IMG/VR virus record: IMGVR_UViG_3300033388_001954
Span: 1-49,402 of that record
Strand: one strand, 5' to 3'
Source of the DNA: a virus
Length of the DNA: 49,402 nt
The notes beneath the pieces are model-generated. The model had not been told where the DNA came from, made no database searches, and was given only the letters and a program-made list of their open reading frames with translations. Positions 1 to 6,078 of the stretch are shown here, piece by piece. Position 1 is the first letter of the stretch. Every line of letters begins with the position of its first letter. The translations under genes were made by a program, and so were the position numbers.

Positions 1-93
1 TCTAAACTGTTGAGGTATCTGGTTATGCTGCATTTTGCGGCATGTAGTGATTTGCAGTTGTGCCAATCGCGACCAATGCAAGACCAACGGCAC
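1..93. repeat. Terminal direct repeat, left copy
   Basis: Bases 1-93 recur at 49310-49402 with a single difference (C at 74, A at 49383). The copies are direct and sit exactly at the window ends, so they are either a circular assembly overlap or a real short terminal redundancy. An open reading frame runs through the join, which favours a circular or permuted molecule over a gene-free physical end. Confidence 0.95.
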
Positions 94-149
94 CCTTCAG
101 TCCCGCAATAAGCGTTAATAAAACAGCCCTTATAAAGAAGCGTAATCAT
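1..149 (-). CDS. Cys-rich small protein spanning the genome ends (5' part)
   Basis: A minus-strand ATG at 149-147 opens a frame that runs off the window start. When the ends are joined it continues to a TAG at 49294-49296 and gives a 54-residue protein. Six cysteines fall at about residues 9, 15, 20, 24, 32 and 40, which suggests metal binding or disulfides. GGAG lies about 10 nt before the ATG. The stop lies only 5 nt before the ATG of the next leftward gene (49288), as expected for an operon. No family was recognised. Confidence 0.6.
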   Translation of the reverse strand, partial: MITLLYKGCFINAYCGTEGCRWSCIGRDWHNCKSLHAAKCSITRYLNSL

Positions 150-193
150 TCTTCCTATTCTCCTATTGCCCTTCGGGCGTTATTACAGTTTTT

Positions 194-225
194 AAGCTTG
201 TAGGTATGTTACTGTTGGAAAGCTA
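194..225. repeat. 32-bp direct repeat, copy A
   Basis: The 32 bases beginning AAGCTTGTAGGTATG are identical to 48795-48826. Both copies lie just beyond the stop codon of a leftward gene, and both are followed by a similar TTTATGGG(C/T)TAG. The role is unknown: a 3'-end processing or regulatory element, or a trace of duplication. Confidence 0.85.
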
Positions 226-234
226 GTTTATGGG

Positions 235-531
235 CTAGTATCTATTATGAAGCTGTACCATACAGTCAAACCATTTTCCCCTTGTTAAACCACCCATCCT
301 TCCATTGTAAAATGTTTGTGAACCATCTTTGCCGTAGTTACCTGATATATGCACTTCGTCCCCATCGATACGTACATATGCGGTTATGTAGTGTGCTCCA
401 AAAATAAAGAATTCCTCCATTACTGTGTGTAACTCAATCCGCTTTTCGTAGAGCTCCCAGCTATAGTCAGTTTCTACTTTCAGAAAGCCGCCCACCTTAT
501 TTATTTGATTTATTAGGATTTGTTTTTTCAT
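235..531 (-). CDS. Hypothetical early protein (98 aa)
   Basis: This is the last gene of the short leftward early series. The start is backed by AGGAAAGGT 6-8 nt upstream. The N-terminus is basic and the middle is rich in aromatic and beta-prone residues, with an Asp-Gly-Asp-Glu turn near residue 56. No transmembrane segment and no cysteine cluster are present. The 32-bp repeat (194-225) follows the stop directly. No family was recognised; the operon position suggests a host-takeover or accessory role. Confidence 0.7.
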   Translation of the reverse strand: MKKQILINQINKVGGFLKVETDYSWELYEKRIELHTVMEEFFIFGAHYITAYVRIDGDEVHISGNYGKDGSQTFYNGRMGGLTRGKWFDCMVQLHNRY

Positions 532-549
532 TGCTATTACCTTTCCTGG

Positions 550-798
550 TTACAGTTTTACGGCTACCCCGAAGCTGATGAGCCCTTTCTCGATAGCCTC
601 ACCGGCTAGCTCACTATAGTTGTTTTCAGCTATTATCCATTGTCTTTCGAAAGGTCTGCATCCGTTACTGTCAACCTCTTTGGTTTCCTGGTAACAGGTT
701 AGCAACTTGTCAGCAGTTGCCCGCAATGCGTAGAGCTTGCGAAGTAGGGGATGTGTGGAGAGGCGGTATTGGCGAATCTTTTGGGCTGTGGTTTCCAT
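550..798 (-). CDS. Hypothetical early protein (82 aa)
   Basis: A small, mostly helical protein with a basic N-terminal third (Arg/Lys-rich from residue 8 to 32) and a hydrophobic C-terminus. Only a weak GAGA sits before the ATG, so translation may depend on coupling to the upstream micropeptide frame. It lies between two other leftward early genes with short spacers. No family was recognised. Confidence 0.6.
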   Translation of the reverse strand: METTAQKIRQYRLSTHPLLRKLYALRATADKLLTCYQETKEVDSNGCRPFERQWIIAENNYSELAGEAIEKGLISFGVAVKL

Positions 799-821
799 GG
801 TTATTATCTCACTATCGAAGG

Positions 822-899
822 TTAGAGGTTAGCTGCAATTATGGCAATGATGCCGATGATGATGAGTATTGCAGGTATGACGTTGTGAGGTGAAGGCAT
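822..899 (-). CDS. Putative 25-residue hydrophobic micropeptide
   Basis: A minus-strand ATG at 899 overlaps the stop of the upstream gene (TAATG). The frame runs 25 codons to a TAA at 822-824. After a short polar start (Met-Pro-Ser-Pro-His-Asn) the peptide is almost entirely Ile, Leu and Ala, a single membrane-spanning helix. There is no separate Shine-Dalgarno, so expression would rely on translational coupling. It fills what would otherwise be a 100-base gap in a dense operon. The coding call rests on these features only. Confidence 0.45.
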   Translation of the reverse strand: MPSPHNVIPAILIIIGIIAIIAANL

Positions 900-1360
900 T
901 AGGAAAGTATCCAAGTGAACGCACTTTCACTGCAGTCTGAAAGGACTACAGCCATAGCGGAATTGTTACTAATGCCGATCACCCCGTCATAGTCTGAGTC
1001 CGTCGTTACCATGCATTCCGACAAGTCCCACAGGATATGCCTTGCTGGCTCGTCGTCGTCTTCCGGAGCTAAATAGCTAACTTCCTCCGCTTGCTCGTCC
1101 AAGTTGCTTACAGCCTCCGCTTGCCACTCTTCCGAAAGCTCAAAGTATTCCACAACCTCGCGAGCCTTGAAAGTACCCCGCATGATAGTGTCGAGCGCTT
1201 GAGAGATACGCGATTGATGCAAGCTGGAACGTCGGCCAATATGAAAGCCAAGTTCTTTCTTTAGGCGGTGCTTTTCGGCGGCGTTGTCCACGTTTTCAGT
1301 GAATTCCTGGTAAAGGTCGTATACTTCAGATAGTTCGTTATAAGCGGATAAATGACTCAT
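899..1360 (-). CDS. Acidic early protein (153 aa)
   Basis: A strongly acidic protein, especially from residue 80 on, where a run of Asp/Glu (around 98-102) precedes Pro-Ala-Arg. The N-terminal half looks helical. It lies in the leftward early operon, third behind the consensus promoter at 2418-2446. The composition is compatible with a DNA-mimic or protein-sequestering inhibitor, but that is inference; no family was recognised. Confidence 0.7.
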   Translation of the reverse strand: MSHLSAYNELSEVYDLYQEFTENVDNAAEKHRLKKELGFHIGRRSSLHQSRISQALDTIMRGTFKAREVVEYFELSEEWQAEAVSNLDEQAEEVSYLAPEDDDEPARHILWDLSECMVTTDSDYDGVIGISNNSAMAVVLSDCSESAFTWILS

Positions 1361-1433
1361 AGTAGTAGTCCCTTTTTGGGTTATTAAGGGCCATAACAGC
1401 CCCTAATGGTAGTGTTATTGGGTAGTTAGAGCG

Positions 1434-1970
1434 CTAGTTAGTGCGGAACATGTAGTAATTGGCCTCAAGTAGGGATACGTCATACTCATTGTGGTCGTAA
1501 CTAGCGAAATGGTGACCGTAACCATCAACCCGCCTGTATAAGTCTTGTAGATCCTCGACAAGGTCACTATCTATGATAGCTTGCCCTATCTGTTCATAAG
1601 CCTCACCGTCTTGACCTGCCTTAATGAGTAGCTCAGGCCACCCCGTAACGGATGCCAGAAAGTCAGAATTGAAACATCCCAGTATGTAGGCATCCGAAGA
1701 TAGCTCATCCTGCTGGATATCGTCAATCTCATTGACACCAATAAAACGGAATTCGCCTTCTGAGGTCTCGACAGTAAAGTCAGTTACTTGGTTGCGGTCG
1801 CAAAGGAAAGCTGAGCTATCAACATCAATCTCTAATGCGTCGTAAATAGCCCTCCTATCATCCTTGTCGAAGTTGATGCCGGCAATGATTTGTGTGTCCG
1901 ACTCAATGAATTGGCGCAACTGTTGGAAGTTAGCGGCCGTTACTTCTTTGTCTTGTGTGGTAGTAGTCAT
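1434..1970 (-). CDS. Acidic early protein (178 aa), antirestriction-like composition
   Basis: By my count it has about 37 Asp/Glu against about 11 Lys/Arg in 178 residues, a very low pI. The C-terminal half has an aromatic-rich stretch (Tyr-Gly-His-His-Phe, Tyr-Asp-His-Asn-Glu-Tyr). AAGGA sits 9-10 nt before the ATG. It is the second gene of the leftward early unit. Highly acidic early phage proteins often imitate DNA to block restriction or nucleoid enzymes (ArdA, Ocr); assignment here is by analogy only, and no ArdA signature was identified. Confidence 0.7.
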   Translation of the reverse strand: MTTTTQDKEVTAANFQQLRQFIESDTQIIAGINFDKDDRRAIYDALEIDVDSSAFLCDRNQVTDFTVETSEGEFRFIGVNEIDDIQQDELSSDAYILGCFNSDFLASVTGWPELLIKAGQDGEAYEQIGQAIIDSDLVEDLQDLYRRVDGYGHHFASYDHNEYDVSLLEANYYMFRTN

Positions 1971-2005
1971 AATAGGTAAATCCTTGTTGGGGTTAGGTTG
2001 GTGGT

Positions 2006-2362
2006 TTAGTAGCTTACGATAGCTGCGTTATCAAGTTTGCCTTCGCGAGTTAGTGCATACATTATGCAGTTGCCTAAGTGGTCACCCGCTTCGTAGTCGT
2101 CGTCCTGAACAGTGATGTTATCACCGCATTGGATTACATATTGACCGTCATCATTAACAAACATAGATACAGGATTATCCATGTCATTAGCAGTAGTAAA
2201 GACAAGCTCACCTATCTCTTCCACGTTCCAGCTCCTGCTACAGTCGCAATGGTTAATTACCCAATGCCTTGCGTCCATCATATTAACGGCTTCGAAGGTG
2301 TGGGATTCTGTCTTAGTAGCAAACTCGTGGTTGCTGGTAGTTGTGGCTTTGAAATGTTTCAT
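2006..2362 (-). CDS. First leftward early protein (118 aa)
   Basis: First gene behind the consensus sigma-70 promoter (start about 50 nt downstream of the predicted transcript start). GGAG precedes the ATG. Residues 1-40 alternate beta-strand-like segments (Lys-His-Phe-Lys-Ala-Thr start) with a Met-Met-Asp-Ala-Arg-His-Trp helix, followed by an acidic C-terminal half rich in Asp. The layout resembles small phage proteins that take a 'modified amino acid exposure' type beta-alpha start, but I do not recognise a family. Confidence 0.7.
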   Translation of the reverse strand: MKHFKATTTSNHEFATKTESHTFEAVNMMDARHWVINHCDCSRSWNVEEIGELVFTTANDMDNPVSMFVNDDGQYVIQCGDNITVQDDDYEAGDHLGNCIMYALTREGKLDNAAIVSY

Positions 2363-2417
2363 TTGTCATTATCTCCGTTCTGGTTATGCGGTTGTTCGCC
2401 GCGTTGGTTAATAGCTT

Positions 2418-2446
2418 ATCATACCATAGAGATAGCAACCTGTCAA
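2418..2446 (-). promoter_or_regulatory. Consensus sigma-70 early promoter, leftward
   Basis: On the minus strand a perfect -35 TTGACA (2446-2441) is separated by 17 bases from TATGAT (2423-2418), a 5/6 match to the -10 consensus. The predicted start is near 2411 and the first gene begins at 2362. This is the strongest host-type promoter I found and sits in the 279-base divergent gap between leftward early and rightward genes, so it is the likely first promoter used after entry. Confidence 0.85.
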
Positions 2447-2598
2447 GCGAGTCCATCAGTTAGCCTCAAATGTATGGCTTATTAGCGTACCATAACGGCG
2501 GCAATAGCGGCGGCATTAGTGCGCCTAGCGGGGGAAGTAGGCGGTAAGGAGTACAAACTAGGTGGACGGTTGCATGCTTATGTTGCGGATACACTAAC

Positions 2599-2612
2599 GA
2601 TAATACATTATC
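2599..2612. promoter_or_regulatory. Near-palindrome GATAATACATTATC before terS
   Basis: A 14-base near-perfect palindrome lies 30 bases before the first rightward gene. Related sequences occur at 13183-13196 and, as a perfect palindrome with GC in the centre, at 20685-20698. It could be an operator, but it also overlaps an AT-rich -10-like region and could be chance in an AT-rich gap. Confidence 0.35.
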
Positions 2613-2641
2613 ATTATCAACAATAGAGAGAGTGATACCCA

Positions 2642-3127
2642 ATGGCTTACCCTGCTATTTATAAGAGTGCTGAACCACTACAGGCTGACTGTGACAAGTA
2701 TATTGCAATAGCTACTGCCAATGGGATGGAAGCGGTTACAACCCTGCGTGAAGGTAATAGCAACCATTACGATGAGATGCCTAGTGTGGAGGCGTTAATA
2801 TGCGAGTTAGGCATGTCGGCTACATCCTTCTATAGCGTGTATCCCAAGAAAGGGGAGGACTTCGCAAAGGTGTTGACTCACGCGCGTACAAGGGTTCAAC
2901 GCCTACAAGCTGAGTGGGTAGCTCGTGACCCTAGGGGTAGGGCTAGGTGGGGTGAGTTCCTGCTTAAGTCACATGACCGCAAGCAATACGGGGATAAGCA
3001 GACCATTGAGCAAGTAGGCAGTGGAGGCATGCTTATCGTGTCTGGACTACCTAGTAACGTGCTGCAAGTAGGGCAAGGACATTGTGCTACTCCCATAGAC
3101 GTGCATGTTACTGAGCCTGAGAACTAA
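2642..3127 (+). CDS. terS: Probable terminase small subunit
   Basis: 161 aa. Residues about 35-70 form a helix-turn-helix-like segment (Pro-Ser-Val-Glu-Ala-Leu-Ile-Cys then Ser-Ala-Thr-Ser-Phe-Tyr), followed by a long basic helix and the pattern Arg-Trp-Gly-Glu-Phe-Leu-Leu-Lys-Ser-His-Asp-Arg-Lys-Gln-Tyr-Gly-Asp-Lys typical of phage small terminases that recognise packaging sites. The C-terminus (from about 125) is a Gly/Val-rich tail. It is the first rightward gene; terL lies further down the same strand (7287). Sequence match is by eye, so the call is probable rather than certain. Confidence 0.65.
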   Translation: MAYPAIYKSAEPLQADCDKYIAIATANGMEAVTTLREGNSNHYDEMPSVEALICELGMSATSFYSVYPKKGEDFAKVLTHARTRVQRLQAEWVARDPRGRARWGEFLLKSHDRKQYGDKQTIEQVGSGGMLIVSGLPSNVLQVGQGHCATPIDVHVTEPEN

Positions 3128-3303
3128 TACATAATCATTATTATGCGACGCTATAACACTGTATCTAGCCTCAAACTTAATAGAAACTTAGGAGTCCCTT
3201 TTTCCAGGGAAGAGGGGGGGGGGAGCCCCCTAGCCCGCAGCCCTTTTTCGGGAGGGGACCCTAACCATATAATTTTGTATTTCAAAGCTTCGAGGGTTTA
3301 CCA
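3128..3303 (+). other. GC-rich hairpin stretch with G10 tract
   Basis: Between terS and the GGQ gene lies a non-coding stretch with a run of ten G (3214-3223) directly followed by AGCCCCC, and further C- and G-rich blocks to about 3262 that can pair with each other. There is no U-tract immediately after. It could be a terminator, an attenuator or an mRNA structure setting expression of the gene at 3304. The long frame through it looks spurious. Confidence 0.5.
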
Positions 3304-3648
3304 ATGGAATTACGCTTCACCAAAAAGGACTTCCACCTTACCTGGTTTAGTGGCACCGGCGGCGGTGGGCAGCACAGGAATAAGCACATGAACTGCTGCA
3401 GGTTGAAGCACATACCTTCGGGTGTGGTTAAGACTGGGCAAAGTAATCGCACTCGCCCCGCTAACCAAGCAGAGGCCCTTAACGCTATCGCTACTGATGT
3501 ACGCTTTTTAGCCCACGCATCGCTACGTCTGAGAGAGCTTGAGCGGGGAGAGACTACTGAGCAGGTTGTAGACAAAATGATGGCTAAGTTGGATGACTTC
3601 TTGACCCAAGTTAAAGACCCCGAAGGCAACTGGGTTAACCTTCTGTAG
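3304..3648 (+). CDS. GGQ-domain peptide-release-factor-like protein (ArfB-type)
   Basis: 114 aa. Residues 16-60 match the catalytic domain of class-I release factors: Ser-Gly-Thr-Gly-Gly-Gly-Gly-Gln at 16-23 (GGQ 21-23), His-Arg-Asn-Lys, then Leu-Lys-His-Ile-Pro-Ser-Gly-Val-Val and an Arg-Pro-Ala-Asn-Gln-Ala-Glu-Ala-Leu helix. GGQ places the water that hydrolyses peptidyl-tRNA in the ribosome. The codon-recognition domains of RF1/RF2 are absent, so it resembles stand-alone rescue factors such as ArfB/YaeJ. The C-terminus is an acidic helix rather than the basic tail ArfB inserts in the mRNA channel. GAGGG precedes the ATG. Confidence 0.85.
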   Translation: MELRFTKKDFHLTWFSGTGGGGQHRNKHMNCCRLKHIPSGVVKTGQSNRTRPANQAEALNAIATDVRFLAHASLRLRELERGETTEQVVDKMMAKLDDFLTQVKDPEGNWVNLL

Positions 3649-3723
3649 GCCTCACCCATAGTTTAGCACCTCAAACGTTCCGAAGGGTAAATACACCCAC
3701 ACCCACTAAGGATTAGTAAGCTT

Positions 3724-4302
3724 ATGAAGCAGCACCCCACCCCTTCCTTCACCTTCGATGCTGACCGTTACGAGGGTACTGCCATTACGGCTAACTGCGT
3801 TCCCCATAAGAAGCTTCTCGTGATTGGTGACGCACCCACTAAGGCTCAGCAGTTCTCCCACTACTTACGCCGCTATGGTTGCGCAGCCGACTCAGTGATG
3901 TCCATCAATAGGGGAGTATGGGGCTTATCGGTTGAGGCTGATTACCTAGCCACAATGCATTGTGATAGTGGCATCCTGAGTACCCTGATCGACATTAAGA
4001 AGTTTACTGGCAACCCTACTGTGATTGGCTATCGCTGTAATGGTGATCAACATAAACGTGTTACCCACATCGTTGATGGTAGTCACATGCATGGGACTAG
4101 CAGCCTGCTAGGCGTATTGGCAGGCCTCGTAATGGGTTACGGCTCCATAGACCTAGTGGCGGTAGACATGCTTCCTGAGACTGGTTACGGTAGCCCTAAT
4201 AAGCTAGAAGCATGGGAGGTATGGGCACCTTACTTTGAGGGGCGGGTTAAGAGCTTTCAAGGTAGTTTGGTAGATATGTTAAAGCCTAGAGAGGTATCCT
4301 AA
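3724..4302 (+). CDS. Hypothetical protein, possible Rossmann-type fold (192 aa)
   Basis: Residues 31-50 (Leu-Leu-Val-Ile-Gly-Asp-Ala-Pro-Thr-Lys) look like a nucleotide-binding beta-turn-alpha opening. Later strands (Thr-Val-Ile-Gly-Tyr; Ile-Asp-Leu-Val-Ala-Val-Asp-Met) are spaced as in alpha/beta folds such as the DUF115/sialyltransferase-like phage proteins. His residues cluster at 110-130. AAGGATT precedes the ATG, and the stop TAA overlaps the next ATG (TAATG at 4300-4304). Function unknown; the fold suggestion is weak. Confidence 0.6.
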   Translation: MKQHPTPSFTFDADRYEGTAITANCVPHKKLLVIGDAPTKAQQFSHYLRRYGCAADSVMSINRGVWGLSVEADYLATMHCDSGILSTLIDIKKFTGNPTVIGYRCNGDQHKRVTHIVDGSHMHGTSSLLGVLAGLVMGYGSIDLVAVDMLPETGYGSPNKLEAWEVWAPYFEGRVKSFQGSLVDMLKPREVS

Positions 4303-4514
4303 TGGAAAAGATCGACACCATAGAGCATCACTTAGCAGCCCTCATGGAGCACTTCGACGTAGTCCAGGTGTTAGCCTGCAGCCATGACGGGAGCGCTAAC
4401 AGGACTACCTCCTACTGGTCAGGTAGAGGTAACATGTATGCCAGGCAAGGCCTAGCTGTAGATTGGTTGGATCGCCTGGAAGACAGCAAAGAGGAGGGAA
4501 GAGAGAATGTCTAA
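4302..4514 (+). CDS. Hypothetical protein (70 aa)
   Basis: Starts inside the stop of the previous gene (TAATG), so it is translationally coupled. An amphipathic N-terminal helix (Ile-Glu-His-His-Leu-Ala-Ala-Leu-Met-Glu-His-Phe) leads into a Ser/Arg/Tyr-rich middle and an acidic-basic C-terminal helix. The next gene overlaps its last 8 bases. No family was recognised. Confidence 0.6.
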   Translation: MEKIDTIEHHLAALMEHFDVVQVLACSHDGSANRTTSYWSGRGNMYARQGLAVDWLDRLEDSKEEGRENV

Positions 4515-4860
4515 GAAGATTATATTACCGGACTCCTACTACTTCACAGCAGCAGAGGTGGATGGCCATGACTTGGTTAACTACCTCAACGCACAGCTAG
4601 CCCATCGCTATGCCTTCCATCATGTTGATAAGGTTAGTAATACCATGATGCTTATTTTCTTGGTAGACAAGGAAGCAGACCCAGCTTTTAGGACTACCGA
4701 TAGCGAAGCTCTCCTACAGGTGCAGTGGCATGATAACTTCTCAGTTAAGGTAGTGGGGGACCTCATCCTGTCGGAAGGCGTCACCTCTGTGGTTGTCCAT
4801 GGCGAGGATTCCATTGAAGTCATTAGCGGTAACCAGAAAGGTCGCAAGGAGGTAGTGTAG
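4507..4860 (+). CDS. Hypothetical protein (117 aa)
   Basis: Overlaps the previous gene by 8 bases, with GAGGGAAGAGAG before the ATG. The protein alternates short beta strands, several strongly hydrophobic (Met-Met-Leu-Ile-Phe-Leu-Val; Val-Thr-Ser-Val-Val-Val-His), with charged turns and has no cysteines. A small soluble all-beta or alpha/beta protein is likely. No family was recognised. Confidence 0.6.
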   Translation: MSKKIILPDSYYFTAAEVDGHDLVNYLNAQLAHRYAFHHVDKVSNTMMLIFLVDKEADPAFRTTDSEALLQVQWHDNFSVKVVGDLILSEGVTSVVVHGEDSIEVISGNQKGRKEVV

Positions 4861-4861
4861 C

Positions 4862-5089
4862 ATGTTTACCTTAAAACACTTCCAAGAGCAGGTTATTACC
4901 GCTGGAGATGAGTTCGTAGCGGATTCATTCTTCATTACGTGCGGTGATGCGCGAAGGAAGGTAATGGTCCCTGATACAGTCAAAGCTCGCGCCGGCATGA
5001 ACCCTGACGCTTACCTAGCCTTTGAGCTTAGTAAAGGGTTTGCTGATATGGCAAACTTCCTCAATAAGGAGGCCAATAAACATGACTAG
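4862..5089 (+). CDS. Hypothetical protein (75 aa)
   Basis: Begins one base after the previous stop, with AAGGAGG 10 nt before the ATG. An N-terminal amphipathic helix is followed by a Cys-Gly-Asp turn and a C-terminal Ala/Asn-rich helix. Its stop overlaps the next start. No recognisable family; part of the compact rightward cluster between terS and tRNA-Tyr. Confidence 0.6.
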   Translation: MFTLKHFQEQVITAGDEFVADSFFITCGDARRKVMVPDTVKARAGMNPDAYLAFELSKGFADMANFLNKEANKHD

Positions 5090-5285
5090 CCGTAAACCAC
5101 CTTTCAGAGACAGCGAATACTACTTTTCCTCACAGTACAGTAAGCCCGATAACCCCACTGCTGGTGAGCTTGCTAAGTACTACCGCACCCTCCACCTATC
5201 TTACCCCGCCTATTGCAAGGACTGTAGTAACGCCTACGGACTGGAACCTGTCGACAAGGAAGAATACCACAATGAAAGCTACTGA
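5082..5285 (+). CDS. Small CxxC protein (67 aa)
   Basis: The ATG at 5082 was chosen over an upstream in-frame Met because AAGGAGG (5065-5071) lies at a good distance. It overlaps the previous gene by 8 bases. The sequence contains Tyr-Pro-Ala-Tyr-Cys-Lys-Asp-Cys, a Cys-x-x-Cys half zinc-knuckle, after a polar Tyr-rich region. Such small proteins are common in phage accessory clusters. Function unknown. Confidence 0.6.
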   Translation: MTSRKPPFRDSEYYFSSQYSKPDNPTAGELAKYYRTLHLSYPAYCKDCSNAYGLEPVDKEEYHNESY

Positions 5286-5526
5286 TGATAACCCTTACCC
5301 GGCAGAGAAGCTTATTGATGCGATGCAGGCCAGGTTCCTTCAGCCTACGGAGTACTGCCTTATCACCACGGAAGCAGCCATTCGCCACAACTGGGGGCCT
5401 GGGGAGAAGTGCTTCGGCAAGACCGTAGAGGAGTTCATAGCTGCTGCTAAGGCTGGTACCCAGAAAGCATTGGGCTGTCGGGTAGTATTATCAGAGAGCT
5501 TATCTGTCGAGACTACAGTCACATAG
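5272..5526 (+). CDS. Hypothetical protein (84 aa)
   Basis: The ATG at 5272 (AAGGAAGA about 9 nt upstream) is preferred to the longer in-frame start at 5164, which would run far into the previous gene. It overlaps that gene by 14 bases. Predicted helical in the middle (Thr-Val-Glu-Glu-Phe-Ile-Ala-Ala-Ala-Lys). Last gene before tRNA-Tyr. No family recognised. Confidence 0.55.
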   Translation: MKATDDNPYPAEKLIDAMQARFLQPTEYCLITTEAAIRHNWGPGEKCFGKTVEEFIAAAKAGTQKALGCRVVLSESLSVETTVT

Positions 5527-5643
5527 CCGTACCCTGCCACAGTGGGATGCATATTTTTATAGGTAATATTTTCCAACACTGATGCTACCACAATTAGTGC
5601 TTGCCCTACCGGAGCCACCCTCGCAAAATCCGGTAACCATTTT

Positions 5644-5729
5644 GGTGTCATGGCTGAGTGGTCAAAAGCGTCGGACTGTAAATCCGATCCCTTTAGGGTG
5701 CGATGGTTCAAATCCATCTGGCACCACCA
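5644..5729 (+). tRNA. tRNA-Tyr (anticodon GUA)
   Basis: The sequence folds as a class II tRNA with a long variable arm, as bacterial tRNA-Tyr does. The acceptor stem GGTGTCA (5644-5650) pairs with TGGCACC (5719-5725) with one G-U. The anticodon stem TCGGA/TCCGA encloses CTGTAAA with anticodon GTA. The T stem is GATGG/CCATC around TTCAAAT. The 3' CCA is encoded (5727-5729). It lies on the late strand between terS-region genes and the virion genes. Tyr identity is read from the anticodon. Confidence 0.95.
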
Positions 5730-5814
5730 AATAACAATGCCCTGCACGCCTCTCAAAGAAGCGCACCCTGCGGGGTCACTCTTTTATCATAACAACCACA
5801 GAGGTAACACCCTA

Positions 5815-6066
5815 ATGGGCAACGAATGCAATAATCGCGGCAGGAACTGGAAGCCAGTTGGTAACCATACTCCCCACGCTAGTAACAACATCACTACCCC
5901 CCATAACGCTATTATGGCAGTAGACGCCAGTGACGAGGCAGTGCTAGTGAATCATGAGGACGCACTCACTACGGTCTACCTCGCCCAGGGAGTGATTTAC
6001 CCAGTGAACTGCAAGCGGGTTAACGCTGTCGGTACTACCGCAACTTCCATCGCGCTATTTGCGTAG
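5815..6066 (+). CDS. Hypothetical protein (83 aa)
   Basis: The ATG at 5815 follows GAGGT at 9 nt; the longer in-frame start at 5650 would lie inside tRNA-Tyr and is rejected. The N-terminus is Asn/His-rich and polar, followed by an Ala/Val/Thr-rich segment with beta character (residues 37-83). It sits 12 bases before the LamG-like surface protein gene and may be a small decoration or capsid-associated protein; that is inference from position and composition. Confidence 0.6.
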   Translation: MGNECNNRGRNWKPVGNHTPHASNNITTPHNAIMAVDASDEAVLVNHEDALTTVYLAQGVIYPVNCKRVNAVGTTATSIALFA

Positions 6067-6078
6067 GGGATACCACCA

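Noticed and set aside
2078-2485. Rightward frames over the first early gene and promoter
   Set aside because: They run through a leftward gene and the consensus promoter, have no ribosome site, and carry no recognisable protein pattern.
3143-3391. Frame across the G-rich stretch before the GGQ gene
   Set aside because: It contains the homopolymer and hairpin region, overlaps the true gene start, and lacks a ribosome site.
5650-5814. N-terminal extension of the 83-aa protein
   Set aside because: It would begin inside tRNA-Tyr; the ATG at 5815 has a good ribosome site.
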